A stretch of DNA of 60,763 bases. Source: Pullulanibacillus pueri (lineage in GTDB: Bacteria; Bacillota; Bacilli; Bacillales; Sporolactobacillaceae). Positions 52,183-60,763 of the stretch are shown in pieces. How positions within the stretch are numbered: position 1 is the first letter of the stretch; each line of letters begins with the position of its first letter. The position numbers were made by a program, and so were the translations under genes. Location of the stretch: assembly GCF_014639255.1 (NCBI RefSeq), contig NZ_BMFV01000030.1, forward strand, positions 1 to 60,763. Reading direction: 5' to 3'. Under the pieces are notes generated by a model. It did not search any database and was not told the origin of the DNA. It was given only the letters and a program-made list of their open reading frames with translations.

Positions 52183-55100
52183 ATTGACCGTTGCAGGACT
52201 TCATAGTTTTAGAGAAAAACAGACAATTGATTTTACAAGGCTAGTCGATGGTGGCGTCTTTGGTATCTTTGGTCCGACGGGAAGTGGAAAATCAAGCTTG
52301 CTTGATGCGATGACACTTGCTTTATATGGGAAGGTCGAACGAGCCTCAGGGAATACACAAGGGATTCTCAATCATGCTGAAGAGGAAGTCGCTGTTTCCT
52401 TTACTTTTGATCTTGGAACACGCCAGCCTAAGCGCTATCGGGTTGAACGTGTCTATAAAAGAACCAAAACAGACGGTCTGGCTATTGGTAGCTGTCGGCT
52501 TCATTTTCTCTCTGAAAATGGCCATGAAGTATTAGCGGATAAAGAACGGGAGGTCACTCAGGAGATTCGCAATCTCCTAGGTTTAACCCATGATGATTTT
52601 ACTCGGGCTGTTGTCCTTCCCCAAGGCAAGTTTGCCGATTTTCTTTCCTTAAAGGGGGCTGAGCGCAGACGGATGCTGCAACGGCTGTTTCATCTCGAAA
52701 AGTATGGGGATTTACTCAATGAAAAAATTCGTGGTCGGGCACAGACAGTTGAGCGTCGCCTGGAAGCCATTACCGCAGAGCAAAATGGGCTCGGTGATGC
52801 TTCTAAGGAAGCGCTAGAAGCCAGCTATGAACAATATAAGCAAGCCGAAAAACAGGCGAAAGCCTATAATGACCAACTGAAAAAGGATAAAGAGAGACTC
52901 GAAAAGGTCAAAACGGAGTGGCATAATCAGCAGGAGTTAGAGGAATATGAGCGCCAAGAAAAGCTTTTATTGAATGAGCAAGAGACAATCGCTCAGCACC
53001 GGGATCAAGTGAAAAAAGCGCAATTGGCATCTAAAGTGATGCCCTATGTTAAAGAACATGAGGGAGCTTTAGAAAAAGTAGAAGATGCGAAACGACGTTT
53101 AAAAGAGTTTCATCAGCAGTATGAAGCCGTACAGTCACAAGAGGTAAAGGCTCTTCAACAGTATCAACAGGCAAAAGAAGCTATTGACAAACGGATGCCG
53201 ACCTACGAACAGGAAAAGGCGGCCTTTCTTCATGCCGGGCAGCTTCAAGAGGAGCTGAGTGAAAAGCAGCAACGGGAAGCTGTGTTGCGGCAATCAGAAG
53301 AGAAGCAGAGCAAGGCTATTATTGAAAGTCGAAAGCAACAAGAACAAATGGAAGTAGATTATAAAGAAAAGAAGAAACGGTTACAGCAGAAAATGCAAGA
53401 AAGGCAATCTCTTTCCATTTCATCAGACTATCGAGAAACCGTTAGAAAAGCATTAACTGGAAAACAAGAAATAGTCAATGAGATGAAGGCTTTAAAAGAC
53501 TGGCAAGGGCACTTGCAACAAACAGAGGAGAAGCTTGAGGCTCTTACCGGGGAATATCATCGAAATATGACTATCCTTGAGAAGGTCAAAGAGCAATTAA
53601 AGCAAGGCTTTTCCCATTATGAAAAGATCTATCATCGGCTTTCACAAATTGTATCGCAATCGAGGATTTTGAAAGACTGGTTGGATGTCCAGGAAGAGGA
53701 ACGGCAAAAGAAATATCAGCAAGTTTATCAAAAAACGCTGGCGGAACAGCTTAGAAAACAACTTACAGAGGGGATGCCCTGTCCAGTTTGCGGTGCCACC
53801 CATCATTCCCATTCTCATGAGCCTGCAGAAGTTGGACCATCTTTGGAAGCGTTCGAAGGGTTAAAAGATTTTTATAAAAAATGTATGGAGTGGGTACAAT
53901 CAGCACTGCAATCAACGGGAAGTCAACAAGTGGCCCTTGAAAATCGCGTGCAACAAATCGAAACGCTTGAAGAAGGTCTTGTCCCTGGAATAAGAGCAGT
54001 AAAGGAAGCGGAGCCTCTTCAATTAAGTCACTGGGGCCAAGAAGAGCTCAAAGAATGGATGAAAAGAACCAATCAGGAGCTTAAGGGCATTCGCCAAGAT
54101 GTGATCAGCCGAGATGAACGCGTGCAGCAACAGGTCAAGGAGTATAAAGCGGCTTCAAGTGTGCTCACAAAAGTTACGTCTGAAAAAGAACTTATCATCG
54201 GGCAAAAAAAGACTTATCAAGAAAAAGTCAAAACGTTCAAAACCAACATGCAAGAACAGTATGCACGTTGGCAGCAGCAATTTAGTGAGTGGAATTTTGA
54301 AACGATTGAAAAGGCTCAGGTGGACATTCAGAAACAAGATGAGCAGCTTCAAGTCGTTCAACAAGACATTGACCGGCTACAACAGGTGCTTGATCAAGAA
54401 GAGCATACCATTGAGACTTTAGAAAAGGAGACCTTGCTTTTAGAGCAAAAGCAGGTTGAGATCAAGACAACCCTTCATGATTTAAGAGCGTCCATAGCAA
54501 CACTTGTTGAAAAAAGGGCAGAGATTTTAAAGCATCGAGAGATTGATCCGTTTGTGGCGATGGAGGCTTTGGAAACTGAATGGGAGACGCTGAAAGAGAA
54601 GGCGAGACTTTCAGAAGCGACTTTAGAAAGAGTAAAGCAGCAGCGCTTTGAAAGTGAGAAACATTATTCAAATCAAAGAGCCCTTTATCATCAAGCACAG
54701 GAGCGTCAAGAGACAACTGAAAAACAGCTGCATCAGGAAATGAAAAAACATGGTTTTGAATCGATATTGGCTATTCAGAGTGCTTATCTGCCGGACCATG
54801 AGATGATGTTGTTAGAAGAAAAAATCAATGAATATGACAAACGCTATCAGTATATTGAGAAAGAAAAAGAAAGATTGGGCCATTTAATTGGTGAAGTCAG
54901 ATTCACGGAGGAAATGGTCACGACATTACAAACAAAGGTAGCTGATTTGGAAGTTCGACGAGATCAAAGCTATAAAGAGCATGCCGCCTTTGAAAAAGAA
55001 TGGCAAGCCATTACATTAAAGCATGAGCGCTTTACCGTCTTAGAAAAGGAAAAAGACGAGCTTGAAAAACTCTATAGTCGCTTGCAAAAATTACAGGTTG

Positions 55101-55579
55101 TCTTTCGGGGGAATACCTTTGTTGAGTACATTGCAGAGGAACAACTTATTCAAATTAGTCGAATGGCGTCAGACCGTTTGTCTCACCTTACACACGGACG
55201 GTATGCTATTGAAGTGGATACTTCAGGAGGCTTTATCATCCGTGATGATGCCAATGGTGGGATTCGCCGGCCAGTCTCATCTCTCTCTGGTGGGGAGACT
55301 TTCTTGACCTCACTCGCACTGGCGTTATCCCTTTCCATGCAAGTGCAATTACGTGGAGAAGTGCCTTTACAGTTCTTCTTCTTAGATGAAGGATTCGGAA
55401 CGTTAGACCAAGAACTTTTAGATACTGTAGTTACTGCCTTAGAAAAACTGCAAACCGAAAACATGTCAATTGGGGTCATTAGCCATGTTCCAGAACTTCG
55501 GGAGCGCTTGTCTAAAAAAATATTTGTAGAACCCTCAGAGCCTTCGGGCATCGGAAGTAGAATTAAATATATGGTGTAA
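52169..55579 (+). CDS. sbcC: SbcC ATPase subunit (Rad50 family)
   Basis: This SMC-like ATPase has Walker A GPTGSGKS (35-42), a long antiparallel coiled coil, a zinc hook CPVC near 537-540, a second coil, the signature SLSGGETF near 1041 and Walker B FFFLDEGFGTLD. The frame opens at 52133, but the ATG at 52169 follows AAGGAGGAG and gives the expected MKPIELTVAG start and 1136 aa. It overlaps sbcD, and a strong terminator follows. Confidence 0.97.
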   Translation: MKPIELTVAGLHSFREKQTIDFTRLVDGGVFGIFGPTGSGKSSLLDAMTLALYGKVERASGNTQGILNHAEEEVAVSFTFDLGTRQPKRYRVERVYKRTKTDGLAIGSCRLHFLSENGHEVLADKEREVTQEIRNLLGLTHDDFTRAVVLPQGKFADFLSLKGAERRRMLQRLFHLEKYGDLLNEKIRGRAQTVERRLEAITAEQNGLGDASKEALEASYEQYKQAEKQAKAYNDQLKKDKERLEKVKTEWHNQQELEEYERQEKLLLNEQETIAQHRDQVKKAQLASKVMPYVKEHEGALEKVEDAKRRLKEFHQQYEAVQSQEVKALQQYQQAKEAIDKRMPTYEQEKAAFLHAGQLQEELSEKQQREAVLRQSEEKQSKAIIESRKQQEQMEVDYKEKKKRLQQKMQERQSLSISSDYRETVRKALTGKQEIVNEMKALKDWQGHLQQTEEKLEALTGEYHRNMTILEKVKEQLKQGFSHYEKIYHRLSQIVSQSRILKDWLDVQEEERQKKYQQVYQKTLAEQLRKQLTEGMPCPVCGATHHSHSHEPAEVGPSLEAFEGLKDFYKKCMEWVQSALQSTGSQQVALENRVQQIETLEEGLVPGIRAVKEAEPLQLSHWGQEELKEWMKRTNQELKGIRQDVISRDERVQQQVKEYKAASSVLTKVTSEKELIIGQKKTYQEKVKTFKTNMQEQYARWQQQFSEWNFETIEKAQVDIQKQDEQLQVVQQDIDRLQQVLDQEEHTIETLEKETLLLEQKQVEIKTTLHDLRASIATLVEKRAEILKHREIDPFVAMEALETEWETLKEKARLSEATLERVKQQRFESEKHYSNQRALYHQAQERQETTEKQLHQEMKKHGFESILAIQSAYLPDHEMMLLEEKINEYDKRYQYIEKEKERLGHLIGEVRFTEEMVTTLQTKVADLEVRRDQSYKEHAAFEKEWQAITLKHERFTVLEKEKDELEKLYSRLQKLQVVFRGNTFVEYIAEEQLIQISRMASDRLSHLTHGRYAIEVDTSGGFIIRDDANGGIRRPVSSLSGGETFLTSLALALSLSMQVQLRGEVPLQFFFLDEGFGTLDQELLDTVVTALEKLQTENMSIGVISHVPELRERLSKKIFVEPSEPSGIGSRIKYMV

Positions 55580-55586
55580 TGACAAA

Positions 55587-55625
55587 AAAGATTCGGCCTA
55601 TAAATTAGAGGACGAATCTTTTTTT
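55587..55625 (+). terminator. Terminator of sbcDC
   Basis: AAAGATTCG (55587-55595) pairs with CGAATCTTT (55613-55621) and T runs to 55625. Confidence 0.85.
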
Positions 55626-55651
55626 ATAACGTCGGAATTTATTACTTTGAG

Positions 55652-55785
55652 GAAGACCTTATAAGTGCAACTTTGGCATTCGACATTAAGGCTGGCGACA
55701 ATCTTAGTGTGAGAGTGCGAAAGCACGAACATCAGGCTGGGCTTAGCGAAGCGGTGAAGTATAAGCCAAGTTTTCTAATATGGAA
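55652..55785 (+). repeat. Family B repeat, copy B5
   Basis: This is the clearest copy. It runs AAGACCTTATAAGTGCAACTT, AAGGCTGGCGACAATCTTAG, the GNRA-type hairpin GTGCGAAAGCAC, GAACATCAGGCTGGGC, TTAGCGAAGCGGTGAAGTATAAGCC and AGTTTTCT. GGCTTA and TAAGCC can pair around the core. It lies downstream of the sbcDC terminator in a 334-base gap that holds nothing else recognisable. Confidence 0.75.
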
Positions 55786-55913
55786 TTTTAGACAGATTTC
55801 GCTAATATTTCCCGGGAAAGCGGGTAAGAAAAGAGATGGATGTCTGGAAGTCAGAGGTGAACATTCTGAAGAAAGAGTGCTATGACTTAAACCGGGGGTG
55901 GAGATCGTCCTTA

Positions 55914-56555
55914 TTATCGATTTAAACGCTCACGAATTTGATTAATATAGCGCTCATGATTTTTGATGGAATCTAGCTGTGTTTTTGTTTCATCCCAGAT
56001 AAGATCAATATCAGCTGCTTGTTCAATTTGCTTCTTGCCAACCTCATTAACATCTTTACGAATATGATTGACATCTTCAATAATAAGTGTGGCATAATGC
56101 TTAAGATCGCTTTTAATATCTTTAACATCGGTTTGTAAGTCAGTGATTTTATTATCCATAGAGGTCATTTGATGATCCATTTGATTAAAATGCTGATCAA
56201 CAGAAGCAAACTGTTCCTCATTCTTGTGTTCAAGGTCAGTAAACTTTTGATCCATTTGATTAAAATGCTGATCAACAGATGCAAACTGTTCCTCATTCTT
56301 GTGTTCAAGGTCAGTAAACTTTTGGTCGACTTGATTAAATCTCTGATCAACAGAAGCAAATTGTTCCTCATTCTTGTGTTCAAGGTCAGTAAACTTTTGA
56401 TCGACTTGATTAAATCTCTGATCAACAGAAGCAAACTGTACCTCATTTTTGTGCTCCAAGTCACTTAATTTTTGATCGACTTGGTCCAAACGTTCTGTAA
56501 ATTGATGTGACATTTTCTTCAACTCATTTAATATTTCATTTTGTTCACTTGCCAT
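55914..56555 (-). CDS. Coiled-coil protein with four 25-residue repeats
   Basis: This is a 213-aa soluble protein that is almost wholly coiled coil. After a 25-residue start (MASEQNEILNELKKMSH) come four near-identical units of 25 residues (VDQKFTDLEHKNEEQFASVD pattern). The C-terminal part has a different coil (KITDLQTDVKDIKSDLKHY) and ends RERLNR. A period of 25 fits a 7+7+11 coiled-coil pattern. AAGGAGGTG stands just before the ATG. No signal or membrane helix is seen. It is likely a length-variable structural or scaffold protein, and no function can be assigned. Confidence 0.75.
   Translation of the reverse strand: MASEQNEILNELKKMSHQFTERLDQVDQKLSDLEHKNEVQFASVDQRFNQVDQKFTDLEHKNEEQFASVDQRFNQVDQKFTDLEHKNEEQFASVDQHFNQMDQKFTDLEHKNEEQFASVDQHFNQMDHQMTSMDNKITDLQTDVKDIKSDLKHYATLIIEDVNHIRKDVNEVGKKQIEQAADIDLIWDETKTQLDSIKNHERYINQIRERLNR
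56174..56473 (-). repeat. Four in-frame 75-bp tandem repeats
   Basis: Units begin at 56174, 56249, 56324 and 56399, exactly 75 bases apart, and the next partial unit begins at 56474. They are nearly identical at the DNA level and keep the reading frame. Both strands are open across them because of the repeat. Confidence 0.9.
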
Positions 56556-56638
56556 GTTTTCACCTCCTTAAAGAACAGTATAGGGGATACTTTTCGTCAA
56601 AACAAGTCAAAAAATTCTTATTTTATGCAATGGAAAAC

Positions 56639-56667
56639 TTGCCAAAACAATAAAACTCATGTAATAT
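56639..56667 (+). promoter_or_regulatory. Candidate promoter of the ABC-F leader transcript
   Basis: TTGCCA (56639-56644) and TAATAT (56662-56667, with TG just before it) are 17 bases apart. Transcription would start near 56674, just upstream of the AAGGAGGTG at 56689. Confidence 0.45.
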
Positions 56668-56705
56668 ATCAGATAACTATAGGTCGGTAAGGAGGTGTGG
56701 GGTTT

Positions 56706-56831
56706 ATGATATCCAATGGTTTAGCGCAGTTTGTCTCTTATATTTATCAATGCTGTGCAATTATTTTCCGTTTTGCTATCCAAGGGGGAAGTCTGCCCTT
56801 TTTTAGGAAAACTGAATACGCCATTGGATAG
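56706..56831 (+). CDS. 41-aa leader-type ORF upstream of the ABC-F gene
   Basis: The ATG at 56706 follows a strong AAGGAGGTG (56689-56697). The product is 41 aa, starting MISNGLAQFV and ending TEYAIG. The DNA start (ATCCAATGG, 56710-56718) and end (CCATTGGAT, 56820-56828) are inverted repeats, and a weak hairpin with T6 (56783-56805) lies inside. This layout resembles leader peptides in ribosome-mediated attenuation. The peptide matches no family I know. Confidence 0.4.
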   Translation: MISNGLAQFVSYIYQCCAIIFRFAIQGGSLPFFRKTEYAIG

Positions 56832-56867
56832 ATGCAAATCCCACAGCTTGAAAAATAGGTAAGCAAG

Positions 56868-56898
56868 GAGCGGATGCGTGGCATCACGCTCTTTTTTT
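56868..56898 (+). terminator. First terminator in the ABC-F leader
   Basis: GAGCG and CGCTC with inner GCGTG/CACGC pairing form a GC-rich stem (56868-56891), followed by seven T residues. It lies 37 bases after the 41-aa ORF. Confidence 0.75.
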
Positions 56899-57033
56899 AG
56901 TCTTAAAATAATCTTAGCATTAATAGGGGTCATCTCCCGTGATAAGGACGTGGTGGAGGACCCGTTTTTCCTACGAACTGTAGTGACGAATTGACACTTC
57001 AGACTGAAATGACTTTATAGTATTTATTTTTGT

Positions 57034-57066
57034 CATAGGGATATTGGGTCTCTATGGCTTTTTTTA
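57034..57066 (+). terminator. Second terminator in the ABC-F leader
   Basis: CATAGGGA (57034-57041) and TCTCTATG (57049-57056) pair with one mismatch, and a T-run follows to 57066. It is 70 bases before the ABC-F start. A possible promoter -35, TTGACA, lies upstream at 56991 but would give a leader of only about 40 bases. Confidence 0.6.
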
Positions 57067-57135
57067 TAACTTCAGAATTTGGAACCGTGTGAAGCCTTAT
57101 ATGCCAAGGTTTCACAATGATCAAGGAGAGTGTGA

Positions 57136-58770
57136 ATGATGATGATATGCTCAGTCAATCGCGTGAAAAAGAATATAGCCGGTCAGATGATTTTTAATGA
57201 TTTATCGATAGAGATTCGTGAAGGGGAGCGGTTAGCTTTTGTGGGCCCTAATGGGTGTGGGAAAACAACATTAATGAAAATGATTGTCGGGACAGAGAAC
57301 TGTGACCAAGGAAACATAGCGATCAAAAGAGGAGCAAGAATAGGGTATCTTGAGCAAATTCCAAAATTCGAAGAAGGAAGGACGGTTTCAGAATGTCTAA
57401 AGAAGGCCTTCCAACCCTTGTTAGAATTGGAAGTGGAAATGAAAAAACTTGAACAGCAAATGGCTACAGAAGGAGATCCTGAGAGACTCAATAAAGTGAT
57501 TGGGCACTATGGTGAACTTCAACAACATTACGAAGAACAAGGGGGATATCTCATAGAGGCAAAAATAAATCAAGTGGCACAAGGTTTAGGTATTATCGGA
57601 CATCTTGAGCTCCCCTTTGAACGTCTGAGTGGGGGAGAGCAAACGAAAGTAGGGTTGGCTGCTCTCCTGCTTACTAATCCAGATTTATTATTACTTGATG
57701 AACCGACGAACCATTTGGACATGGAGGCCATTGAATGGCTAGAAGACTGGCTCGTTCAAAGTGAAAACACCGTAGTGATGACGTCTCACGATCGGCAATT
57801 TCTCGACAAAGTGGTGACAAAAATTTACGATTTGGATGATGAAGAGGCCCTTCCTTATCATGGGAATTATAGTGATTATATCGTAGAAAGAGAGAAGCGA
57901 CTGCTTTTAGCGTTTGCTCATTATGAAGAACAGCAAAAGAAAATTAAGAAGATGAAAGCGACCATTAAGCGCCTTAAAGAATGGGGAAATCGGGCGAAAC
58001 CACCAAATGCTAAATTTCATCGCCAGGCGAAGTCAATGGAAAAGGCCCTTGAAAAAATGGAAAAACTTGATCGTCCCCAACTAGAGGAGGATAAAATGGC
58101 GCTTTCTTTCCAGGCTGAGGGGAGGAGTGGAAAAGATGTAATTAAGCTAGAGAATCTGTCTTTTGCTTATGACAACCGAGCCCCTCTTTTTGTGGGGGTT
58201 AATCTTCACCTAAGATATCAGGAAAGAGCAGCGATTATTGGCCCAAATGGTGCCGGAAAATCCACCCTTCTCAAACTTATTCTTGGAGAACTCCAACCTA
58301 CTGAGGGGAGAATGAATAGGGGAACTCAGCTAAACATTGGCTATTTATCGCAAAAAACCTTTGAAGGTAGGCAAGATCAACGCTTAATAGAGGCCTTTAG
58401 AGAGCATGTGCCAGTAAGTGAAGCAGAAGCTCGTCATCTTTTAGCTCAATTTCTTTTCTACGGGGCCGATGTTTTTAAGAAGGTGCAAGATCTTAGTGGT
58501 GGTGAGCGCATGCGACTTCGCTTGGCGCAATTTATGCATCAAGATATTAATCTCTTGATTTTAGATGAACCAACCAATCACTTAGATATTCCTGCCCGAG
58601 AGGCACTGGAAGATGCTCTAAGCGCTTTTAATGGTACTGTTTTGGCCGTTTCTCACGACCGTTGGTTTTTGAATCATTGTTTTCATAAGATTTATTATCT
58701 CGACAATCAAACGATGATCAGCTATCCAGGGAATTACGATTATGTGAAGGAAAAACGGAGTGACAATTGA
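57136..58770 (+). CDS. ABC-F family ATPase
   Basis: It is a soluble protein with two ABC cassettes and no membrane segment. Walker A motifs are GPNGCGKT (37-44) and GPNGAGKST (near 370), and signatures are LSGGEQ (near 168) and LSGGERM (near 455). The Walker B region LLLLDEPTNHLD occurs in the first domain and ILDEPTNHLD in the second. A charged linker of about 80 residues (KKIKKMKATIKRLKEWG, KSMEKALEKMEK) would reach into the ribosomal exit or peptidyl site. Some ABC-F proteins protect ribosomes from antibiotics, others have housekeeping roles; the length (544 aa) does not decide. The long leader favours drug-responsive control. Confidence 0.88.
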   Translation: MMMICSVNRVKKNIAGQMIFNDLSIEIREGERLAFVGPNGCGKTTLMKMIVGTENCDQGNIAIKRGARIGYLEQIPKFEEGRTVSECLKKAFQPLLELEVEMKKLEQQMATEGDPERLNKVIGHYGELQQHYEEQGGYLIEAKINQVAQGLGIIGHLELPFERLSGGEQTKVGLAALLLTNPDLLLLDEPTNHLDMEAIEWLEDWLVQSENTVVMTSHDRQFLDKVVTKIYDLDDEEALPYHGNYSDYIVEREKRLLLAFAHYEEQQKKIKKMKATIKRLKEWGNRAKPPNAKFHRQAKSMEKALEKMEKLDRPQLEEDKMALSFQAEGRSGKDVIKLENLSFAYDNRAPLFVGVNLHLRYQERAAIIGPNGAGKSTLLKLILGELQPTEGRMNRGTQLNIGYLSQKTFEGRQDQRLIEAFREHVPVSEAEARHLLAQFLFYGADVFKKVQDLSGGERMRLRLAQFMHQDINLLILDEPTNHLDIPAREALEDALSAFNGTVLAVSHDRWFLNHCFHKIYYLDNQTMISYPGNYDYVKEKRSDN

Positions 58771-58856
58771 AATTGAAACATACTGTGGTTTAGGAAAAGG
58801 ACAATAGAGGAAATATAATGATATAGTGAAAAGGAAGAAGGAGGTCATAGAGCAAT

Positions 58857-60296
58857 ATGGAAAAACTAAATTTATTGAATTATATAGATGGTGAGTGGGT
58901 GGGCGACGCTTTAGAGAAGATTGAGGTCACTGATCCTGCGACAGGGAATGTGATCGGAAGTGTCCCCAATGGCGGTGAAGATGAAACAAAACAAGCGATT
59001 GAGGCTGCCCACCGCGCCCTTCCTATGTGGTCGAAAATGACAGCCAGTGATCGAGCGGATATTCTTCGTCAATATTTTAACATCATCTTAAAGCATAAGG
59101 ATGAACTTGCTGAAATTATGACCCTTGAAAACGGAAAGCCATTAAAAGAATCTTTGGGTGAGGTCGCTTATGCTGCTTCATTCATTGAATGGTTTGCTGA
59201 AGAAGGGAAGCGTGTCTACGGGCGCATTGTTCCTGGAAAAAGAGAGGATCATCGTATTCAGGTGATCAAGCAGCCTGTAGGAGTTGTCGCTGCGATTACA
59301 CCATGGAATTTTCCGGCAGCAATGATTACACGTAAGCTGGCACCGGCTTTAGCATCAGGCTGTACCTTTATTGTCAAGCCTCCAGAACAAACCCCGCTAA
59401 CAGCGTTAAAATTGATGGAGTATGCCGAACAAGCAGGGATACCAAAAGGGGTCGTTAATGTTGTATGTGGTAACCCAGAATCGTTTACAAATGTGATTAT
59501 GGCTGATATGAGAGTCCGCAAAATCACATTTACCGGTTCAACCGAAGTGGGCAGACTCCTCATGAAAAAAAGCGCTGAGCACATTAAAAAAATATCGTTA
59601 GAGCTTGGAGGCCATGCTCCCGTTATTGTCTGCGATGATGCTGATCTCGATAAAGCAGTAGAAATGATCATGGCTAGTAAGTTTCGTAACAGCGGTCAAA
59701 CCTGTGTCTGTGCTAATCGCCTTTATGTCCAAGCAGGGATATATGATACCTTTGTTGAGAAAATGACTGCTGAAGTGAAAAAGCTCAAGTATGGGAATGG
59801 ATTTGACTCCGACGTCGAAGTTGGTCCATTAATTGATAAGGATGGGTATGAAAAAGTCGAAAGACAAGTGAAAGACGCTATTGAAAAAGGAGCAAAATGC
59901 CTTGTTGGTGGAGAGGGACAAGCTGATGATCAGAAAGGGACCTATTTCTTTGCCCCTACCCTTTTAGCTAATATGAATGAAGACATGGAAATGATGCATA
60001 TTGAAACCTTTGGTCCGATTGCTCCGATTCAAAAATATGAAACCGATGAGGAAGCTATACGCTTAGCCAATGACACGCCTTATGGCCTTGCTGCTTACTT
60101 TTACACTCAGGATGTTTCCAGAGGCACTAAAATTGCAGAAGGCCTAGATTATGGTATTGTTGGCTGGAATGACGGCATTCCGTCAACAGCCCAAGCCCCC
60201 TTTGGCGGAACCAAGCAAAGTGGTCTCGGCCGTGAAGGCGGTAAAGAGGGAATTGAGGAATATTTAGAGACGAAGTATATTTCATTAAGCTTATAA
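58857..60296 (+). CDS. gabD: NADP-dependent succinate-semialdehyde dehydrogenase GabD
   Basis: It oxidises succinate semialdehyde to succinate, the last step of GABA use. The aldehyde dehydrogenase residues are Glu249 (LELGGHAP) and Cys283 in GQTCVCANR; the second Cys of that motif (285) forms the redox pair typical of GabD. TPWNFP and the KPPEQTPLTAL cofactor region are present. The length of 479 aa matches GabD. GGAGGT precedes the ATG. A TATAAT (58814-58819) may be its -10. No gabT gene is adjacent, so other semialdehydes could also be substrates. Confidence 0.87.
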   Translation: MEKLNLLNYIDGEWVGDALEKIEVTDPATGNVIGSVPNGGEDETKQAIEAAHRALPMWSKMTASDRADILRQYFNIILKHKDELAEIMTLENGKPLKESLGEVAYAASFIEWFAEEGKRVYGRIVPGKREDHRIQVIKQPVGVVAAITPWNFPAAMITRKLAPALASGCTFIVKPPEQTPLTALKLMEYAEQAGIPKGVVNVVCGNPESFTNVIMADMRVRKITFTGSTEVGRLLMKKSAEHIKKISLELGGHAPVIVCDDADLDKAVEMIMASKFRNSGQTCVCANRLYVQAGIYDTFVEKMTAEVKKLKYGNGFDSDVEVGPLIDKDGYEKVERQVKDAIEKGAKCLVGGEGQADDQKGTYFFAPTLLANMNEDMEMMHIETFGPIAPIQKYETDEEAIRLANDTPYGLAAYFYTQDVSRGTKIAEGLDYGIVGWNDGIPSTAQAPFGGTKQSGLGREGGKEGIEEYLETKYISLSL

Positions 60297-60326
60297 ACTT
60301 ACGGCCCAGTCGTAGGTCAGTAATAA

Positions 60327-60366
60327 AATAACCGTGATTCTGTTTTTGGAGTCACGGTTATTTTTT
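60327..60366 (+). terminator. Terminator of gabD
   Basis: AATAACCGTGA and TCACGGTTATT form a perfect eleven-pair stem followed by T5-T6. Confidence 0.9.
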
Positions 60367-60654
60367 ATCACCCTGTCATCTAGAGAGGTTCAGGTTAAGC
60401 CTCCTCGCGCTCCGCGAAATGCCGGGGTCCCCGAAAAACGCTTTTTGTTCTTTGAGGTGAGATAGGGGTCTCACCTAGGCCTCTGCTCCCGCAGGACTAA
60501 GAAAGGCGACTAGGAGAATAATCCTCGCAGAAAAATCGTGTTTTTTCGATTTTTTGAGTCTACGTGTATTTCCTTCGCTAGTTAAGATGATCTGATTTAA
60601 GTTGCACCAAAGCTAAAATCACCTTGAGAGAAAAAGCAAAGGCGCCAGATCTTT

Positions 60655-60763
60655 CCTATCAAAAAAGCATCGACAGCACACAAGGAGATTGGAGCGTAAG
60701 GCGCTCTGGCTCCTTCGGGAACGGGGCCAGCGTTACTTCACGAATAAACTTCGAGTTGTTCCG
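60655..60763 (+). repeat. Family A repeat, copy A5 (truncated by window end)
   Basis: CGACAGCACACAAGGAGATT, GGAGCGTAAGGCGCTCTGGC and TCCTTCGGGAACGGGG match the left part of copy A4 (CAACAGCAATCAAGTGGATT, GAAGCGCAGGGCGCG, CTCCTGCGGGAACAG). It continues past base 60763. The 60370-60650 region before it is GC-rich with short inverted repeats and a distant partial match (TCCCGCAGGACT, GAGTCTACGTGTATTT) and contains no gene. Confidence 0.6.

Noticed and set aside
56165..56468. Long open frames on both strands across the 75-bp repeats
   Set aside because: They follow from the tandem repeat. The minus-strand frame at 55914-56555 has a good ribosome binding site, coiled-coil pattern and unique ends, so it is the real one.
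56721..56933. 70-aa minus-strand frame opposite the leader region
   Set aside because: It is antisense to the leader ORF and a terminator and has no ribosome binding site.

Overview
The window is a 60.8 kb stretch of a low-GC, Gram-positive chromosome that looks like a member of the Bacillales. The evidence is strong AGGAGG-type ribosome binding sites with frequent GTG and TTG starts, a Bacillus-type menaquinone cluster (menA divergent from menF-D-H-B-E), addB-addA-sbcD-sbcC in the order known from Bacillus, FabL (the Bacillus-type enoyl reductase), a ycnK/ycnJ/ycnI copper locus, and no outer-membrane genes. The genus cannot be fixed from the sequence; a less-studied spore-former family is my guess only. 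There are no rRNA or tRNA genes, CRISPR arrays or intact insertion sequences.

Layout. Positions 1-3300: a dispersed repeat cut by the window edge, a 57-aa basic protein, the manganese transporter mntH, and a PadR regulator. 3.3-11.1 kb: menaquinone synthesis. 11.1-21.8 kb: a type IV pilus locus. On the minus strand it runs pilB-pilT-pilC-pilin-pilD-pilM-pilN-pilO; a divergent plus-strand operon encodes two minor pilins and a 480-aa PilX-like protein. 22.6-26.6 kb: sigma-54, an ECF sigma factor with its anti-sigma factor, an exported Cu/Zn superoxide dismutase with all metal ligands, and a small unknown protein. 26.9-32.7 kb: fabL and a copper locus (CopD-like, CopC-like, YcnI, YcnJ, divergent YcnK). 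32.8-43.4 kb: transport and stress genes (nucleobase permease, OsmC, TVP38/TMEM64 protein, KtrB, NhaC, Dps, cyclophilin, GNAT, sulfurtransferase). 43.6-55.6 kb: the recombination nucleases AddAB and SbcCD. 55.9-60.3 kb: a repeat-built coiled-coil protein, an ABC-F ATPase behind a long terminator-containing leader, and gabD.

How the parts work together. The men operon makes menaquinone from chorismate, and MenA attaches the prenyl tail. The pilus locus encodes extension and retraction ATPases, platform, pilins, prepilin peptidase and the PilMNO alignment complex, so it could make a retractile pilus; its PilB carries a nearly intact MshEN motif, suggesting cyclic-di-GMP control. The copper genes would handle copper outside the cell and across the membrane under YcnK, and the nearby SodC would need that copper. 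AddAB and SbcCD process double-strand breaks.

Between the genes lie two dispersed repeat families. Family A resembles a palindromic element common in Bacillaceae; both ends of the window lie in copies of it. Family B is about 120 bp, has five copies, is RNA-like in its pairing, mostly lies at operon ends, and I do not recognise it. The most interesting items are family B, the ABC-F leader with its 41-aa upstream ORF and serial terminators, and the PilT-containing pilus locus with a cyclic-di-GMP-type PilB.
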